57,020 nucleotides of DNA, from contig NZ_PSZE01000039.1 of NCBI RefSeq assembly GCF_002933465.1, forward strand, positions 1 through 57,020. The letters are read 5' to 3'. Position 1 is the first letter of the stretch; every line of letters starts with the position of its first letter. Origin of the DNA: Nocardia nova (lineage in GTDB: Bacteria > Actinomycetota > Actinomycetes > Mycobacteriales > Mycobacteriaceae). Positions 16,165 through 25,100 of this stretch are shown here, in pieces. The notes below the pieces were generated by a model, which made no database searches, was not told the origin of the DNA, and worked only from the letters and a program-made list of their open reading frames with translations. A program made the position numbers and the translations under genes.

Positions 16165-16723
16165 CTCCCACTGTGGATAACACTGTGGAATTTGCCCGTT
16201 CCTGTGGATAACCAACGCTCACTCGGCGCTGCCTCGGTCCGGATGGGTACGGTGGGTGGCTGATTGTCGGCCAACTGGACCTGCCGGGGCCGAGTTTGGG
16301 TTTCTGGCCGCCGGTGCGTCCGCGGGCGCGGGCGGCGGCCAGGCCGTCGCGGGTGCGTTCGGACATCAGCGCGTGTTCGAACTCGGCGATCGCGCCGAGG
16401 ATCTGGAAGAACATGCGCCCGACAGCGGTGGAGGTGTCGATGCCCTGATCCAGCACCACCAGGTCCACGCCGCGGTCCTGCAGTGTCTTCGACAGCTCGA
16501 TCAGGTGCTCGAGGGAACAGCCGAGACGATCGAGCTTGGTCACCACCAGTTGATCTTTCGGCCGGTTGGCCACCAGCAGCGCCTTGCTCAACTCCGGGCG
16601 GGAAGCCAGCTTGCCGGAGGTCTTGTCGAGGAAGATCTGCTCACACCCGGCCGCAGTGAGCGCGTCGTGCTGGGCTTCGGGATGCTGGTCGCGGGTGGAG
16701 ACCCGCCCGTAGCCGATTCGCAT
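16142..16723 (-). pseudogene. Serine recombinase (Tn3-type resolvase), frameshifted and lacking its HTH
   Basis: From ATG 16723 the catalytic domain is intact: MRIGYGRVSTRDQHPEAQ with the nucleophile Ser, TKLDRLGCSLEHLIEL, the GVDLVVLDQGIDTST segment, and the E-helix region LGAIAEFEHALMSERTRDGL. After GGQKPKLGP the frame breaks: one base appears lost near 16289, since the neighbouring frame continues with RQVQLAD, which is what the family has there. Neither frame then encodes the C-terminal helix-turn-helix. The remaining ORF runs on as unrelated sequence and overlaps the end of aftA by 23 bases on the opposite strand. Recombination is therefore unlikely. Confidence 0.8.
16172..16211. promoter_or_regulatory. 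Two perfect DnaA-box-like sequences at the island edge
   Basis: TGTGGATAA occurs at 16172-16180 and 16203-16211, each the reverse complement of the classical DnaA box TTATCCACA, with a partial copy TGTGGAATT at 16184-16192. They lie directly after the aftA stop, at the left edge of the mobile island. Confidence 0.5.
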
Positions 16724-17003
16724 GGCGCGCAGTGTATTGCGAACCCCCGACACGTTGACGTTGGCGCGTACACGGCAACCTTTACAGATCTGGCCTGCGG
16801 AAACACGCTGCGGCCGAGGGTGTCTCGCGAACGTTGGTATCCCGACGCCGACCGGCGCTCTGCCGACTGCCGATGACCAAGCCCTGATCAGGGCATATGC
16901 CGAACATCGTGGGATTTTCGGCGAGTTCTACTGGAACCCCTTTCTGGCCGATCCCCGATTAGCCGTTACGGGTAGTCGGATGCGCCTGCTGGACTACGCC
17001 AAG
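16724..17003. other. 280-bp gap upstream of the resolvase; possible res region
   Basis: No gene is supported. Resolvase genes of Tn3 elements usually have their res recombination site just upstream, which would be here. TGT...ACA inverted ends occur at 16733-16752, and ACAC...GTGT ends near 16803-16823, but I cannot define three subsites with confidence. The rest (16860-17003) is of unknown origin. Confidence 0.25.
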
Positions 17004-19580
17004 TTACGTCAGGTAGCGGTTTTTGCCCGTGAGGGATTCGAGTTGATTCAGAATCGTTGGGTCGCTGATCTTCTCGTCCTCTGCGAGTAGGAGCACCTTG
17101 CTCAGGATGATGCTTGTCATGCGGTCCTCGTCGGCGAACGGCAAGAACAGTTGCCGGTGCGCGGTGGCGCCGAACGAGGCGGGTACCACACAAAGGTAGC
17201 CGCCTGGGTCTACGTGGATGCTGCCGCTGGTCAGATGTACCCGATAGGTCGCCCAGGTACCGCGCACCACGGCCGAGTGCCCCTCGACGGTGACCCGGAC
17301 CAGCCCCAGGTCAGCGATGAGCGCCGCGAGCACCTGCGCCCGACTCGTCGCCTGCTCCGAGGACGGGTATGCCTGCGGCTCGATGCCGGCGACCGACACA
17401 ACCAGGTCCAGGTCTCGCATGACCTCGGAAAACACCACCGGCGGTACATCGACCAGCGGCACTGACGTGCCGCCGACGCTGCGCGAGCCGGTCGGGGCAC
17501 CGTAGCGGCCCGGGTCGCGGTGGCTCTTGGTCAGAAAGCGGACCTCGTCGACAAGGACGTCTCCCATTCCGAAGTGTCTGTGGAAGTCGCAGCGCAGCGC
17601 AGCGATGAGGCCGTCGCCGACGACGCGGGTCGCCTGATGGTCGTCGTACTCACCGTGGGTGAACCAGCCCCGACCGGACAGCAACTGGCCCGCCACCCTG
17701 CCGTTGACGGTTTGACCGGCGAACCGCCGCGACACATCACCCGCCTCGCGTTCGGCCGGGGTGAGCACGTAAAGCTCCCGGAAGGCCTGCTTGACCGGTT
17801 GTTGGAGGCGCCGCCGCACGATTTCGGCCTGCCAATCGGCGAGCGCTCCACGCTCGTGCAGGTCGACGGGGTGCACGGCGGTGACCGGGCCTGTTTTGTC
17901 GATCTGGTCGAGCACGTCGATCACGCCGGTTTGGTCCCGCCACAGCAGCGCGGGCAGCATCGCCGCACCGGCGGGCAGGCACAGCAGTCGGGCCAGCTCG
18001 TCCGGCGCCAGTGTCCCGGCAGTGGCGACCAGCCGCTCCACCAGCCCAGTCCGCATCCGGCGAGCCTGGTCCCGCAGTCTGTCCTGGTGCTCACGTAGCC
18101 TCTGGTAGCCGGGATCGGCACGGACTGCGGCCGGCACCGACTTCAGCACCTTGCCCGCCCGGCCGACCGTCATCGCCGGATCGGCGCCGTCGAACCGCAA
18201 CGCGATCCGGTAGTCGCCGACCTCCGCTTCGGTGGGAGTCTCGGTGGCGATGCGTGCCTCGCAGTCCCATTCGAGGCGGCTAGCCTCCGCAACGCCGGCT
18301 ACCTGCGCCAGGTGGTCGAGGGCAACCGTGATCGCGACGGCGTGGCTGTGTCTTCGGTTGGGGCCGAGTTTGGCGCCCTTCTTGCCGGACTCACGCAACG
18401 CCAGATAGCGGTCGAGGACGGTCTCGTCCGGAGTCAGGGGCAGCATCCCGAACGCAGCGATGCCCTGCAGTGCGTTGTGTTTGACGCGTTTGATCACCTG
18501 GACGCGGTTCCACCCCATGACCGCGGAGACCAGCTCATTCGGTTCGAGTTCCAGCAGGCGCCGGGCCGCGTCCGCGCCGGCACCCTCGATCGCGGCGAGC
18601 AGGACCGCCCGGTCCTGGCGGGTGGCTTCGCCGACTGGCATCGCCCGGATCAGGCGCAGCAACGGCGCTGCGTGTTCCAGGCCGAACAGCGGTAGCAGCG
18701 CCTCGGCGTCACCCGCGCGCAGCCGCCACCCGAAGACCTGGCGTTGCACGGACACCGGCCGATCCCGCAACAGCTCGAGCAGGACAGTGCCTTCCTCGTC
18801 GGTCAGCTCCGCCGCCCCGAGGTGATCGGCCACCCGCTGGTCCCCGTGCCAGGTCAGCGCTGTCCGAACGAACCGCAGGCCGCGCGGTACCAGTACCTTG
18901 GGTAGCTCCTTCCAGTCGGCTGGGACTGGTGCGGACACGAGCCGCCAGGTCAGTGCATCCGCGTGTCTGCGTACGATTTCTGCGCAGGCCAGCGGCGGGC
19001 TGGTCACCTCGCCGGTCGGGGAGCGGCCGATGATGGCGTAGCCGAGGTACGGGTCGTCGGTGAAGGCCCGTTCGACCACGGTGGCGTCCAAGGCGTCAGC
19101 CCGGTCCAGCGTGTCGAGAATCCGTGCCACGGTCTCTCGTCGCAAGGTGCCGAGCGGGGTGAAGACGAGCACCCGCATCAGATGGATGTCAGTGTCTAGA
19201 ATGGCCCGCTCAGCCACCTCGTCCAGCTGCAGATGATGCCGGACGTCGCGCCCGAGGAAGGCTGCGAGCAGGGCTTTCCGGTGATCCGTCGGCCACGGCG
19301 CATCCAACAGGCTGGTGATGTCGTCCGGCTGGTCGACCGGGAAGCTGGCGTCGTAAACCGCATCGAGCTCCGCGACGAGGTCGCCCACGTGTGGTTCCAG
19401 GTTGCCGCCTGTCTGATCGTCGCCCTGCTTGAGCCGGAGCCGGATCTGCCCGGCGGTGTCCCGCAGATCCATCAGGTCGCCGGCCTTCGCCTCGACTCGC
19501 GCCTGGGCCACCAGCCGCCACAGCGCCTCGCGGTGTTCGCGCACGGCCTCGATGTAAATCTCCGGTATGGATCGCTCCAC
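17004..19580 (-). CDS. DUF4132-family protein, partner of the ubiquitin-like gene upstream
   Basis: An 858-residue soluble protein with no signal or membrane segment and no known biochemical function. Residues 1-400 are helical, HEAT-like in composition (repeated Leu/Ala helices). The DUF4132/DUF5724-like core follows: WNRVQVIKRVKHNALQGIAAFG (about 357), MTVGRAGKVLKSVP (470), WQAEIVRRRLQQPVKQAFRELYVLTPAERE (583-612), RRFAGQTV, and the terminal SKVLLLAEDEKISDPTILNQL (827-847), which is characteristic. GTG 19580 has GGAGG eight bases upstream, lying within the last codons of the preceding gene, so translation is coupled to the 140-residue protein. The flanking resolvase and transposase remnants suggest horizontal arrival. 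Confidence 0.78.
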   Translation of the reverse strand: MERSIPEIYIEAVREHREALWRLVAQARVEAKAGDLMDLRDTAGQIRLRLKQGDDQTGGNLEPHVGDLVAELDAVYDASFPVDQPDDITSLLDAPWPTDHRKALLAAFLGRDVRHHLQLDEVAERAILDTDIHLMRVLVFTPLGTLRRETVARILDTLDRADALDATVVERAFTDDPYLGYAIIGRSPTGEVTSPPLACAEIVRRHADALTWRLVSAPVPADWKELPKVLVPRGLRFVRTALTWHGDQRVADHLGAAELTDEEGTVLLELLRDRPVSVQRQVFGWRLRAGDAEALLPLFGLEHAAPLLRLIRAMPVGEATRQDRAVLLAAIEGAGADAARRLLELEPNELVSAVMGWNRVQVIKRVKHNALQGIAAFGMLPLTPDETVLDRYLALRESGKKGAKLGPNRRHSHAVAITVALDHLAQVAGVAEASRLEWDCEARIATETPTEAEVGDYRIALRFDGADPAMTVGRAGKVLKSVPAAVRADPGYQRLREHQDRLRDQARRMRTGLVERLVATAGTLAPDELARLLCLPAGAAMLPALLWRDQTGVIDVLDQIDKTGPVTAVHPVDLHERGALADWQAEIVRRRLQQPVKQAFRELYVLTPAEREAGDVSRRFAGQTVNGRVAGQLLSGRGWFTHGEYDDHQATRVVGDGLIAALRCDFHRHFGMGDVLVDEVRFLTKSHRDPGRYGAPTGSRSVGGTSVPLVDVPPVVFSEVMRDLDLVVSVAGIEPQAYPSSEQATSRAQVLAALIADLGLVRVTVEGHSAVVRGTWATYRVHLTSGSIHVDPGGYLCVVPASFGATAHRQLFLPFADEDRMTSIILSKVLLLAEDEKISDPTILNQLESLTGKNRYLT

Positions 19581-19585
19581 CGTAA

Positions 19586-20008
19586 TCAGCCTCCCACCAG
19601 CGCGACCAGCCGAAGGAACAGGACCGGCTCACCGAGCCGAAGCGTGACCTCCTCGTCGAGGTCGGCGACCTGCCGTCCGCCAGCGAAGATGACAAACGTG
19701 CCGCGGGCGAAAGCCCGGTGCGCCCGGGCCACCTCCTCGGCCACGTCCGGGGCCGCCGGTGCTGGTTGCGGCATCCTGATCACACCGGTGGTGGCCTGCG
19801 CCCGGAGATCGTCGTTGGACAGGTACTGGCGGTCGAGGATCCGCCGGCAATGCGCCGTGTCGGCGCGCAGCTGCCGGATTTGCTCCTCGACTGCACTCCG
19901 GATCAGCTCCCGCACTGTGGCGCGATCGTCGACCAGCTGTACAAGCACCGCCGGCAGATCATCGCCGGACATGCCTGGCACCCGGCTGCGCACCTCGATA
20001 TCGACCAT
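19586..20008 (-). CDS. Small protein with ubiquitin-like C-terminal half ending in Gly-Gly
   Basis: A 140-residue cytoplasmic protein (ATG 20008; a further in-frame ATG is at 20020). The N-terminus gives two beta strands (VDIEVRSRVP, AVLVQLVDDRATV) and a helix (RELIRSAVEEQIRQL), as in a beta-grasp fold. A helical insert of about 55 residues follows. The last 38 residues read as the ubiquitin C-terminal half: FVIFAGGRQVADLDEEVTLR against ubiquitin RLIFAGKQLEDGRTLSDY, then a final strand and LRLVALVGG at the very C-terminus, comparable to LRLRGG. The homology is my reading by eye. It is five bases upstream of the DUF4132 gene, coupled to it. No E1, E2 or JAB gene is in the window. Confidence 0.6.
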   Translation of the reverse strand: MVDIEVRSRVPGMSGDDLPAVLVQLVDDRATVRELIRSAVEEQIRQLRADTAHCRRILDRQYLSNDDLRAQATTGVIRMPQPAPAAPDVAEEVARAHRAFARGTFVIFAGGRQVADLDEEVTLRLGEPVLFLRLVALVGG

Positions 20009-20095
20009 GGCCGCCACCATAAAGCAGGGGGCTGTCAGCCCGCCTCCCTTCGTTTCCGGCCTTGTCCCTTCCTGCCTCAACCGGCGATATTCCTG

Positions 20096-20114
20096 AGTAC
20101 TGCCTGGCAGTACT
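20096..20114. repeat. Perfect 9-bp palindrome beside the transposase remnant
   Basis: AGTACTGCC and GGCAGTACT flank a single T. It lies between the transposase C-terminus and the ubiquitin-like gene, where a Tn3 element would be expected to end, or where a promoter or operator of the two-gene operon would lie. I could not identify a 38-bp Tn3 terminal repeat. Confidence 0.4.
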
Positions 20115-20122
20115 GGCCGATT

Positions 20123-20423
20123 TCAGGTGCGTGGGCCGAACAGCACTCGCGGCTCCAGAACCAGCCGGGTCGCGGGTGCTTGTTCGGGCGGGGCGAGGTT
20201 GAGTACGAGGTCGCCCATGCGGCGGATGGTGTGCTGGATGTAGGGGGATGGTAGCCAGGTCGTCGCGCTCGACGGGGTGGCCTTCGGCGGCGAGCTGGTT
20301 GGCGGCGTCGGTGATATCCAGTGCGGTGGAGTAGATCGCGCAGTTAGCGAGCAGTTCGTTGAACTTGACCACGCGTTCTTGGTGGTCGGGGTCGTTGTGG
20401 CCGATGAGCGCGCCACCGGGCAT
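20123..20423 (-). pseudogene. Tn3-family transposase remnant (C-terminal about 95 residues, frameshifted)
   Basis: Reading leftwards on the minus strand, the first frame gives HNDPDHQERVVKFNELLANC, AIYSTALDITDAANQLAAEG and HPVERDDLAT. The neighbouring frame continues SPYIQHTIRRMGDLVLNLAP and runs to a stop at 20123. Together these match the C-terminal end of the Tn3 DDE transposase (FxxLLANxxxxxTxxxxxxxxxLxxxGxxVxxxDLAxxSPY). The frame break is near 20245. The other 850 or so residues of a Tn3 transposase are missing upstream, so the gene is dead. Confidence 0.75.
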
Positions 20424-20584
20424 CGAAACCTCCCCGACCGCTGACGCCCGCCCCATCGCGACCCCGCCGGCCCGCCACGACGGCGACGGGACGGCGGTGT
20501 TCACATGGAACATCATCAGCCCGCGGCAGCACACCCGCTACCGCATGGAATGGCGAGTCCGGTCATAAGTCACAGCGTCCGGGG

Positions 20585-22145
20585 GTGAGCACGGCCGTTC
20601 TGCCCGAGGGGCATGAGCTGCGCACGTCCCCGGATCCGAGACTCACGGACAGACCCTCCCGGGGCGCGCGGCTGCTCGACCGGCTGCTCGCGTCCCGCGC
20701 AGATCTGGCAATCGCCGTCCTCTATCTCACTACCGCTGTGTACGCGCTGTCCGGGCAGTGGCGCGACACCGCGCACGGGTACCTGGTGAAAAGCGGCCAG
20801 GACCAGTCGATGTGGGAGTGGTTCTTCGCCGAAACCGCACATGCGGTGATCCATCTGCACAATCCGCTGGGCACGAATCTGCAGAACTATCCCGACGGCG
20901 TGAACATGATGGCCAATACTGCCATGTTCGGTGTCGGGATTCCGTTGACGCCGGTGACGGTGCTGTTCGGCCCGACTGTCACCTTCGCGCTCGTGCTCAC
21001 CCTGGGCCTCGCCGGAACCGGTTTCGCCTGGTATTGGCTGTTCTCCCGGGAATTGGTGCGGTCCCGTTTCGCCGCCGCCCTGGGCGGCGCGTTCTGCGGC
21101 TTCGCACCCGCGATGATCTCGCACGCCAACGCCCACCCCAATTTCGTCGGTCTGGCGCTCCTGCCAGGGCTCGCGATCCTGGTCGTCCGGATGGCGCGCC
21201 GGGCCGCGTCCGACGACACGGTGAGCCGGGCGCGGCAGGTGCGGGAGGCCGTGGTGCTCGCGGTTCTGGTCGCGCTCCAGATCGCGCTCGGCGAGGAGCC
21301 GCTGCTGATCTTCGCCCTGGGCTTCGGCCTGTTCGCCCTCGTGTACTACCTGCACGACCCCCGGACCGGGCTGCGGGTGGTGCGTGCCGTCACGCCGACC
21401 CTGGCGCTGGCCGCGGTGATCACGGTGGTCGTCACGGCGATTCCACTATGGTGGCAGTTCTTCGGGCCGCAGAGTTACCGGTCCATCGATCACGGGCCGA
21501 TGGGCAACGACCTCGAGGCACTGGTCGAGTTTCCCTCGCAATCGCTGGGCGGCGTCTTCGCCCCGGGCAAGACCCCGGCGATCAATCCGACCGAGGAGAA
21601 CGCCTTCTTCGGCTGGCCGCTGCCGGCCACGACCGTGATCGTGGTCTTCAGCGTCCTGTCGCTGGGCGCTGGTCCCGCTGGTACCGACCGTGCTGCCGGT
21701 GACCCATCGCGATCCGACGCCGCGATTCTTCACCGACGGCACGGTCGGCCGCTTTGTCGGCGACGGCTCGGTCGTGATCGCGCCGCCGCCGACCCGGCTC
21801 GATGCCCGGCCGCTGAACTGGCAGGTCGATGCCCATTTCCGTTTCCCACTCGCGGGCGGCTATTTCGTCGGGCCGACGGCCGACAAGAAGGGCCGCTACG
21901 GTCCCGACGATCGGCCGACCGCGACGCTGTTGACGCGGGCGCAGCAAACCGATCGGATCCAGCCGGTCGATTCCGAGGCGAGGACGCAAGCGCTGACCGA
22001 TCTCGCCTACTGGCATGCCGACGTGGTCGTCCTGCCGCCCACCGAACACGGCGGGGCGATCCGCGCGACCCTCGACCAGCTGCTCGGCAGCCCGGGGCAG
22101 GTGGTCGACGATGTCGTCGTCTGGGATGTGCGCGGACTGCGGTGA
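20585..22145 (+). pseudogene. Membrane glycosyltransferase (GT-C-like), frameshifted with apparent internal deletion
   Basis: From GTG 20585 about 360 residues read as a polytopic membrane protein: LAIAVLYLTTAVYALSGQW, the loop SGQDQSMWEWFFAETAHAV, the HNPLGTNLQNYPDGVNMMAN segment, and several hydrophobic helices to VIVVFSVLSL near 21660. That frame then turns into Arg/Ala-rich nonsense. The next frame picks up WALVPLVPTVLPVTHRDPTPRFF and reads a coherent soluble C-terminus to TGA 22145 (FRFPLAGGYFVGP, YWHADVVVLPPTEHGG). The junction lacks the membrane helices expected between these parts, so I infer a deletion plus frameshift. The intact family is probably lipid-linked glycosyltransferases of the cell envelope. 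Confidence 0.75.
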
Positions 22146-22183
22146 TGCGCCCTGCCACCTCCGGGCCCGTCGCTCCGGTCGCT

Positions 22184-22189
22184 TAGCAT
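22184..22189 (+). promoter_or_regulatory. Candidate -10 of a leaderless transcript for the first emb gene
   Basis: TAGCAT ends six bases before GTG 22196, and there is no ribosome-binding site. This spacing matches leaderless starts. It would let emb be expressed although the upstream genes have decayed. Confidence 0.45.
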
Positions 22190-22195
22190 CGCTGG

Positions 22196-25100
22196 GTGCG
22201 CGCCGACTCTCCAGCGTTTCCCCGCATCCGCGTGATCGCCCTCATCTCGGGATTGATCGCCGTCGCCCTCGCGGTGCTCACACCGCTGCTGCCGGTGCGG
22301 GAGGACCGGGCGAGCCTGGATTGGCCGCAGCCGCAATCGGTCCCGGTGAACGCGCCGCTGGTGTCGTATGTGCCGCTCACCGTCGACGCCTCGCTGCCGT
22401 GCAGCGCGCTACGCGAACTGCCCAGCGGCACCGTCTTGTCCACGGTGCCCGCCGACGCACCCAATGCCTCCGCGAAGGGTCTGATCGCCAAGGTCGCCGA
22501 CGAGCCGGGCGGACGGAGACTCTCGGTGCTGCTGCGCGATATTCCGCTGCTGTCGGCGCCGCTGGCCGAGGTGGGTGGCTGCGCGCGTTTCGTCGTCACC
22601 TCCACCGCGCAGGCCACGACGGCCGAATTCACCGGTGTCACACGGCAGGACGGCACACCGTTCACCAATACCGTCGGCGGCGATGTGCGACCCCAAATCG
22701 TCGGCGTCTTCACCGATCTGACTCGTGCGCAGCTCGGTGACGCCCACCTGCACGCCGCGATCGACTCGCGCTTCTCGTCGACGCCGAGCCCGCTGAAGCT
22801 GGCCGCGATCATCGGCGCGGTCGTCTTCACCGTCATCGCGCTGATCTGCCTGCATCTGATCGATACCGCCGACGGGCGACGGCCGCGCCGCTTCCTGCCG
22901 GCCCACTGGTGGCGGGTCACCGTCGCGGATGTGGTGGTGCTGGGCACCCTGGTGGTCTGGCACATCATCGGCGCCAACACCTCCGACGACGGTTACATCC
23001 TGAATATGGCCCGGGCGTCGAAACATTCGGGATACATGGCCAACTACTACCGCTGGTTCGGCGTGGCCGAGGCGCCCTTCGGCTGGCCGTACGAGGTATT
23101 GGCCTGGATGACCCGGGTCAGCGACGCCGGCTGGTGGATGCGGCTGCCGGCACTGCTGGCCGGGGTGCTGTGCTGGCTGGTGATCAGCCGAGAAGTGCTG
23201 CCGCGCCTGGGTTCTCGTGTCCGCCGCGACACCGTGGCGCTGTGGACGGCGGGGCTGGTATTCCTGGTCGCCTGGCTGCCCTACGACAACGGCCTGCGCC
23301 CCGAACCGCTGATCGCCCTGGGCGCGTTGCTGACCTGGTGCTCGATCGAACGCTCGATCGCGACCAGACGACTGCTGCCCGCCGCGGTCGCGGTACTGAT
23401 CGCCGCCTTCTCGCTCGCCGCCGGGCCGACCGGCCTGATCTGCATCGCCGCCCTGGTCGCCGGCTCGCGACCGGTCCTGCGGCACATCATCTCCCGCGCT
23501 CACGGCGGTGGTCCGGCCGGCGCGGCGATCCTGCGGTACGGCGCCCTGCTCGCACCGGGCGCGGCCGCCGGAGCACTGGTCCTGGTGGTGGTCTTCGCCG
23601 ATCAGACACTGGCCTCGGTGATGGAGGCGACCCGGGTCCGCAAGATCATCGGTCCGAATGTGGCCTGGTTCGACGAGCGGACCCGCTGGGATTCGCTGCT
23701 GATGCTGGCGCCGGACGGCTCGCTGGCCCGCCGGTTCGGCATTCTCGGCATGCTGTTGTGCCTGCTGGTGTGCGTCCTGGTCATGTTGCGCAAGAGCGGC
23801 CGCATTCCGGGCACGTCGAAGGGCCCCTCGGCCCGCATCCTCGGCATCGTCTTCATGTCGCTGCTGCTGATGATGTTCACCCCCACCAAGTGGACCCACC
23901 ACTTCGGCGTCTATGCCGGATTGGCCGGTTCGCTCGCGGCGCTGACCGCGGTCGCGGTGGGTATCAACGGAATTCGCGCCCGCTACAACCGCTCGCTGTT
24001 CGCGGCCGCGGTGTTCTTCCTGCTGGCGATCACGTTCACCGGATCCAATGGCTGGTGGTACGTCTCCAGCTACGGTGTGCCGTGGAACGACAAGGCGCCG
24101 CTGATCGCGGGTAAGGGCCTCTCGACGCTGTTCCTCGGACTCGCGGTGCTGAGCCTGCTGCTCGCGGCCTATCAGTACTACCGCGAGCCGTATCGAAAGG
24201 CCGAGGGCCGCAGGCGGTTCGACACCTGGGCGGTGCAACCGCTCACCATCGCGGCCGCGGTCATGGTGCTGTTCGAGGTCGCCTCCCTCGGCAAGGGCGC
24301 GATTACGCAATATCCGGCCTATTCCATCGCGAAGTCGAATATCCGTGCCCTGGGCGGACATACCTGCTCCCTGGCCGACGCGGTCCTCACCGAAACCGAT
24401 ACCGCCGATTCCGTGCTGCAGCCCTATTCGGGTTCCGCGGCCGATGCGCTCGGCGCCGACAGCGTGGGCTTCGACCCGAACGGTGTGGCCAAGGATCTGA
24501 CCGCCGACGCCGAGGAGACGACCACCGGCGGCGCGAATTCGGTCAACAGCGATTCCGCGAACAAGACCACCCGCACCACCACCGCGGGCACCGGCGGCGG
24601 CACCACACAACAGGCGGGCGTCAACGGCAGTACCGTCGCACTGCCGTTCGGTCTGGACCCGGCCCGCACCCCGGTAATGGGCAGCTACGCCACCGGGACC
24701 AAACAGCAGGCGCATTTGACCTCGGGCTGGTATCGGGTGGATCTGTCCGGCGCCCGCCAGGATCCGGCCCGCAAGGTTCTGGTGGTCACCGCGGCCGGAC
24801 GGATCAAATCGGTGAACGCCGACGGCGTGGTCACCTACGGCCAGGATCTGCGCGTCGACTTCGGCGACCGCGCCGCCGACGGCACGGTGCGGCCGCTGGG
24901 CTCGTTCGTGCCGCTGGATATCGGCGGCGCGCCGTCGTGGCGGAATATGCGGGTACCGCTGGACCGCATTCCGGACGGGACCAACGCGGTGCGGATCGTG
25001 GCGGTCGCCAACGATCTGACGCCCAGGCAGTGGCTCGCGGTCACACCGCCACGCCTGCCGAAGCTCGCCACCCTCGATTCGGTGGTCGGGCACACCGATC

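Noticed and set aside
16722..17090. Plus-strand ORF of 122 codons between resolvase and DUF4132 gene
   Set aside because: It overlaps the resolvase start and the DUF4132 3' end, has no ribosome-binding site and no recognised motif. A fragment of a lost gene is possible (EFYWNPFLADPR looks protein-like) but not supported.
20359..20568. Plus-strand ORF ending TRYRMEWRVRS opposite the transposase remnant
   Set aside because: The last 30 residues look protein-like, but the rest is antisense to the transposase remnant and no family is recognisable.
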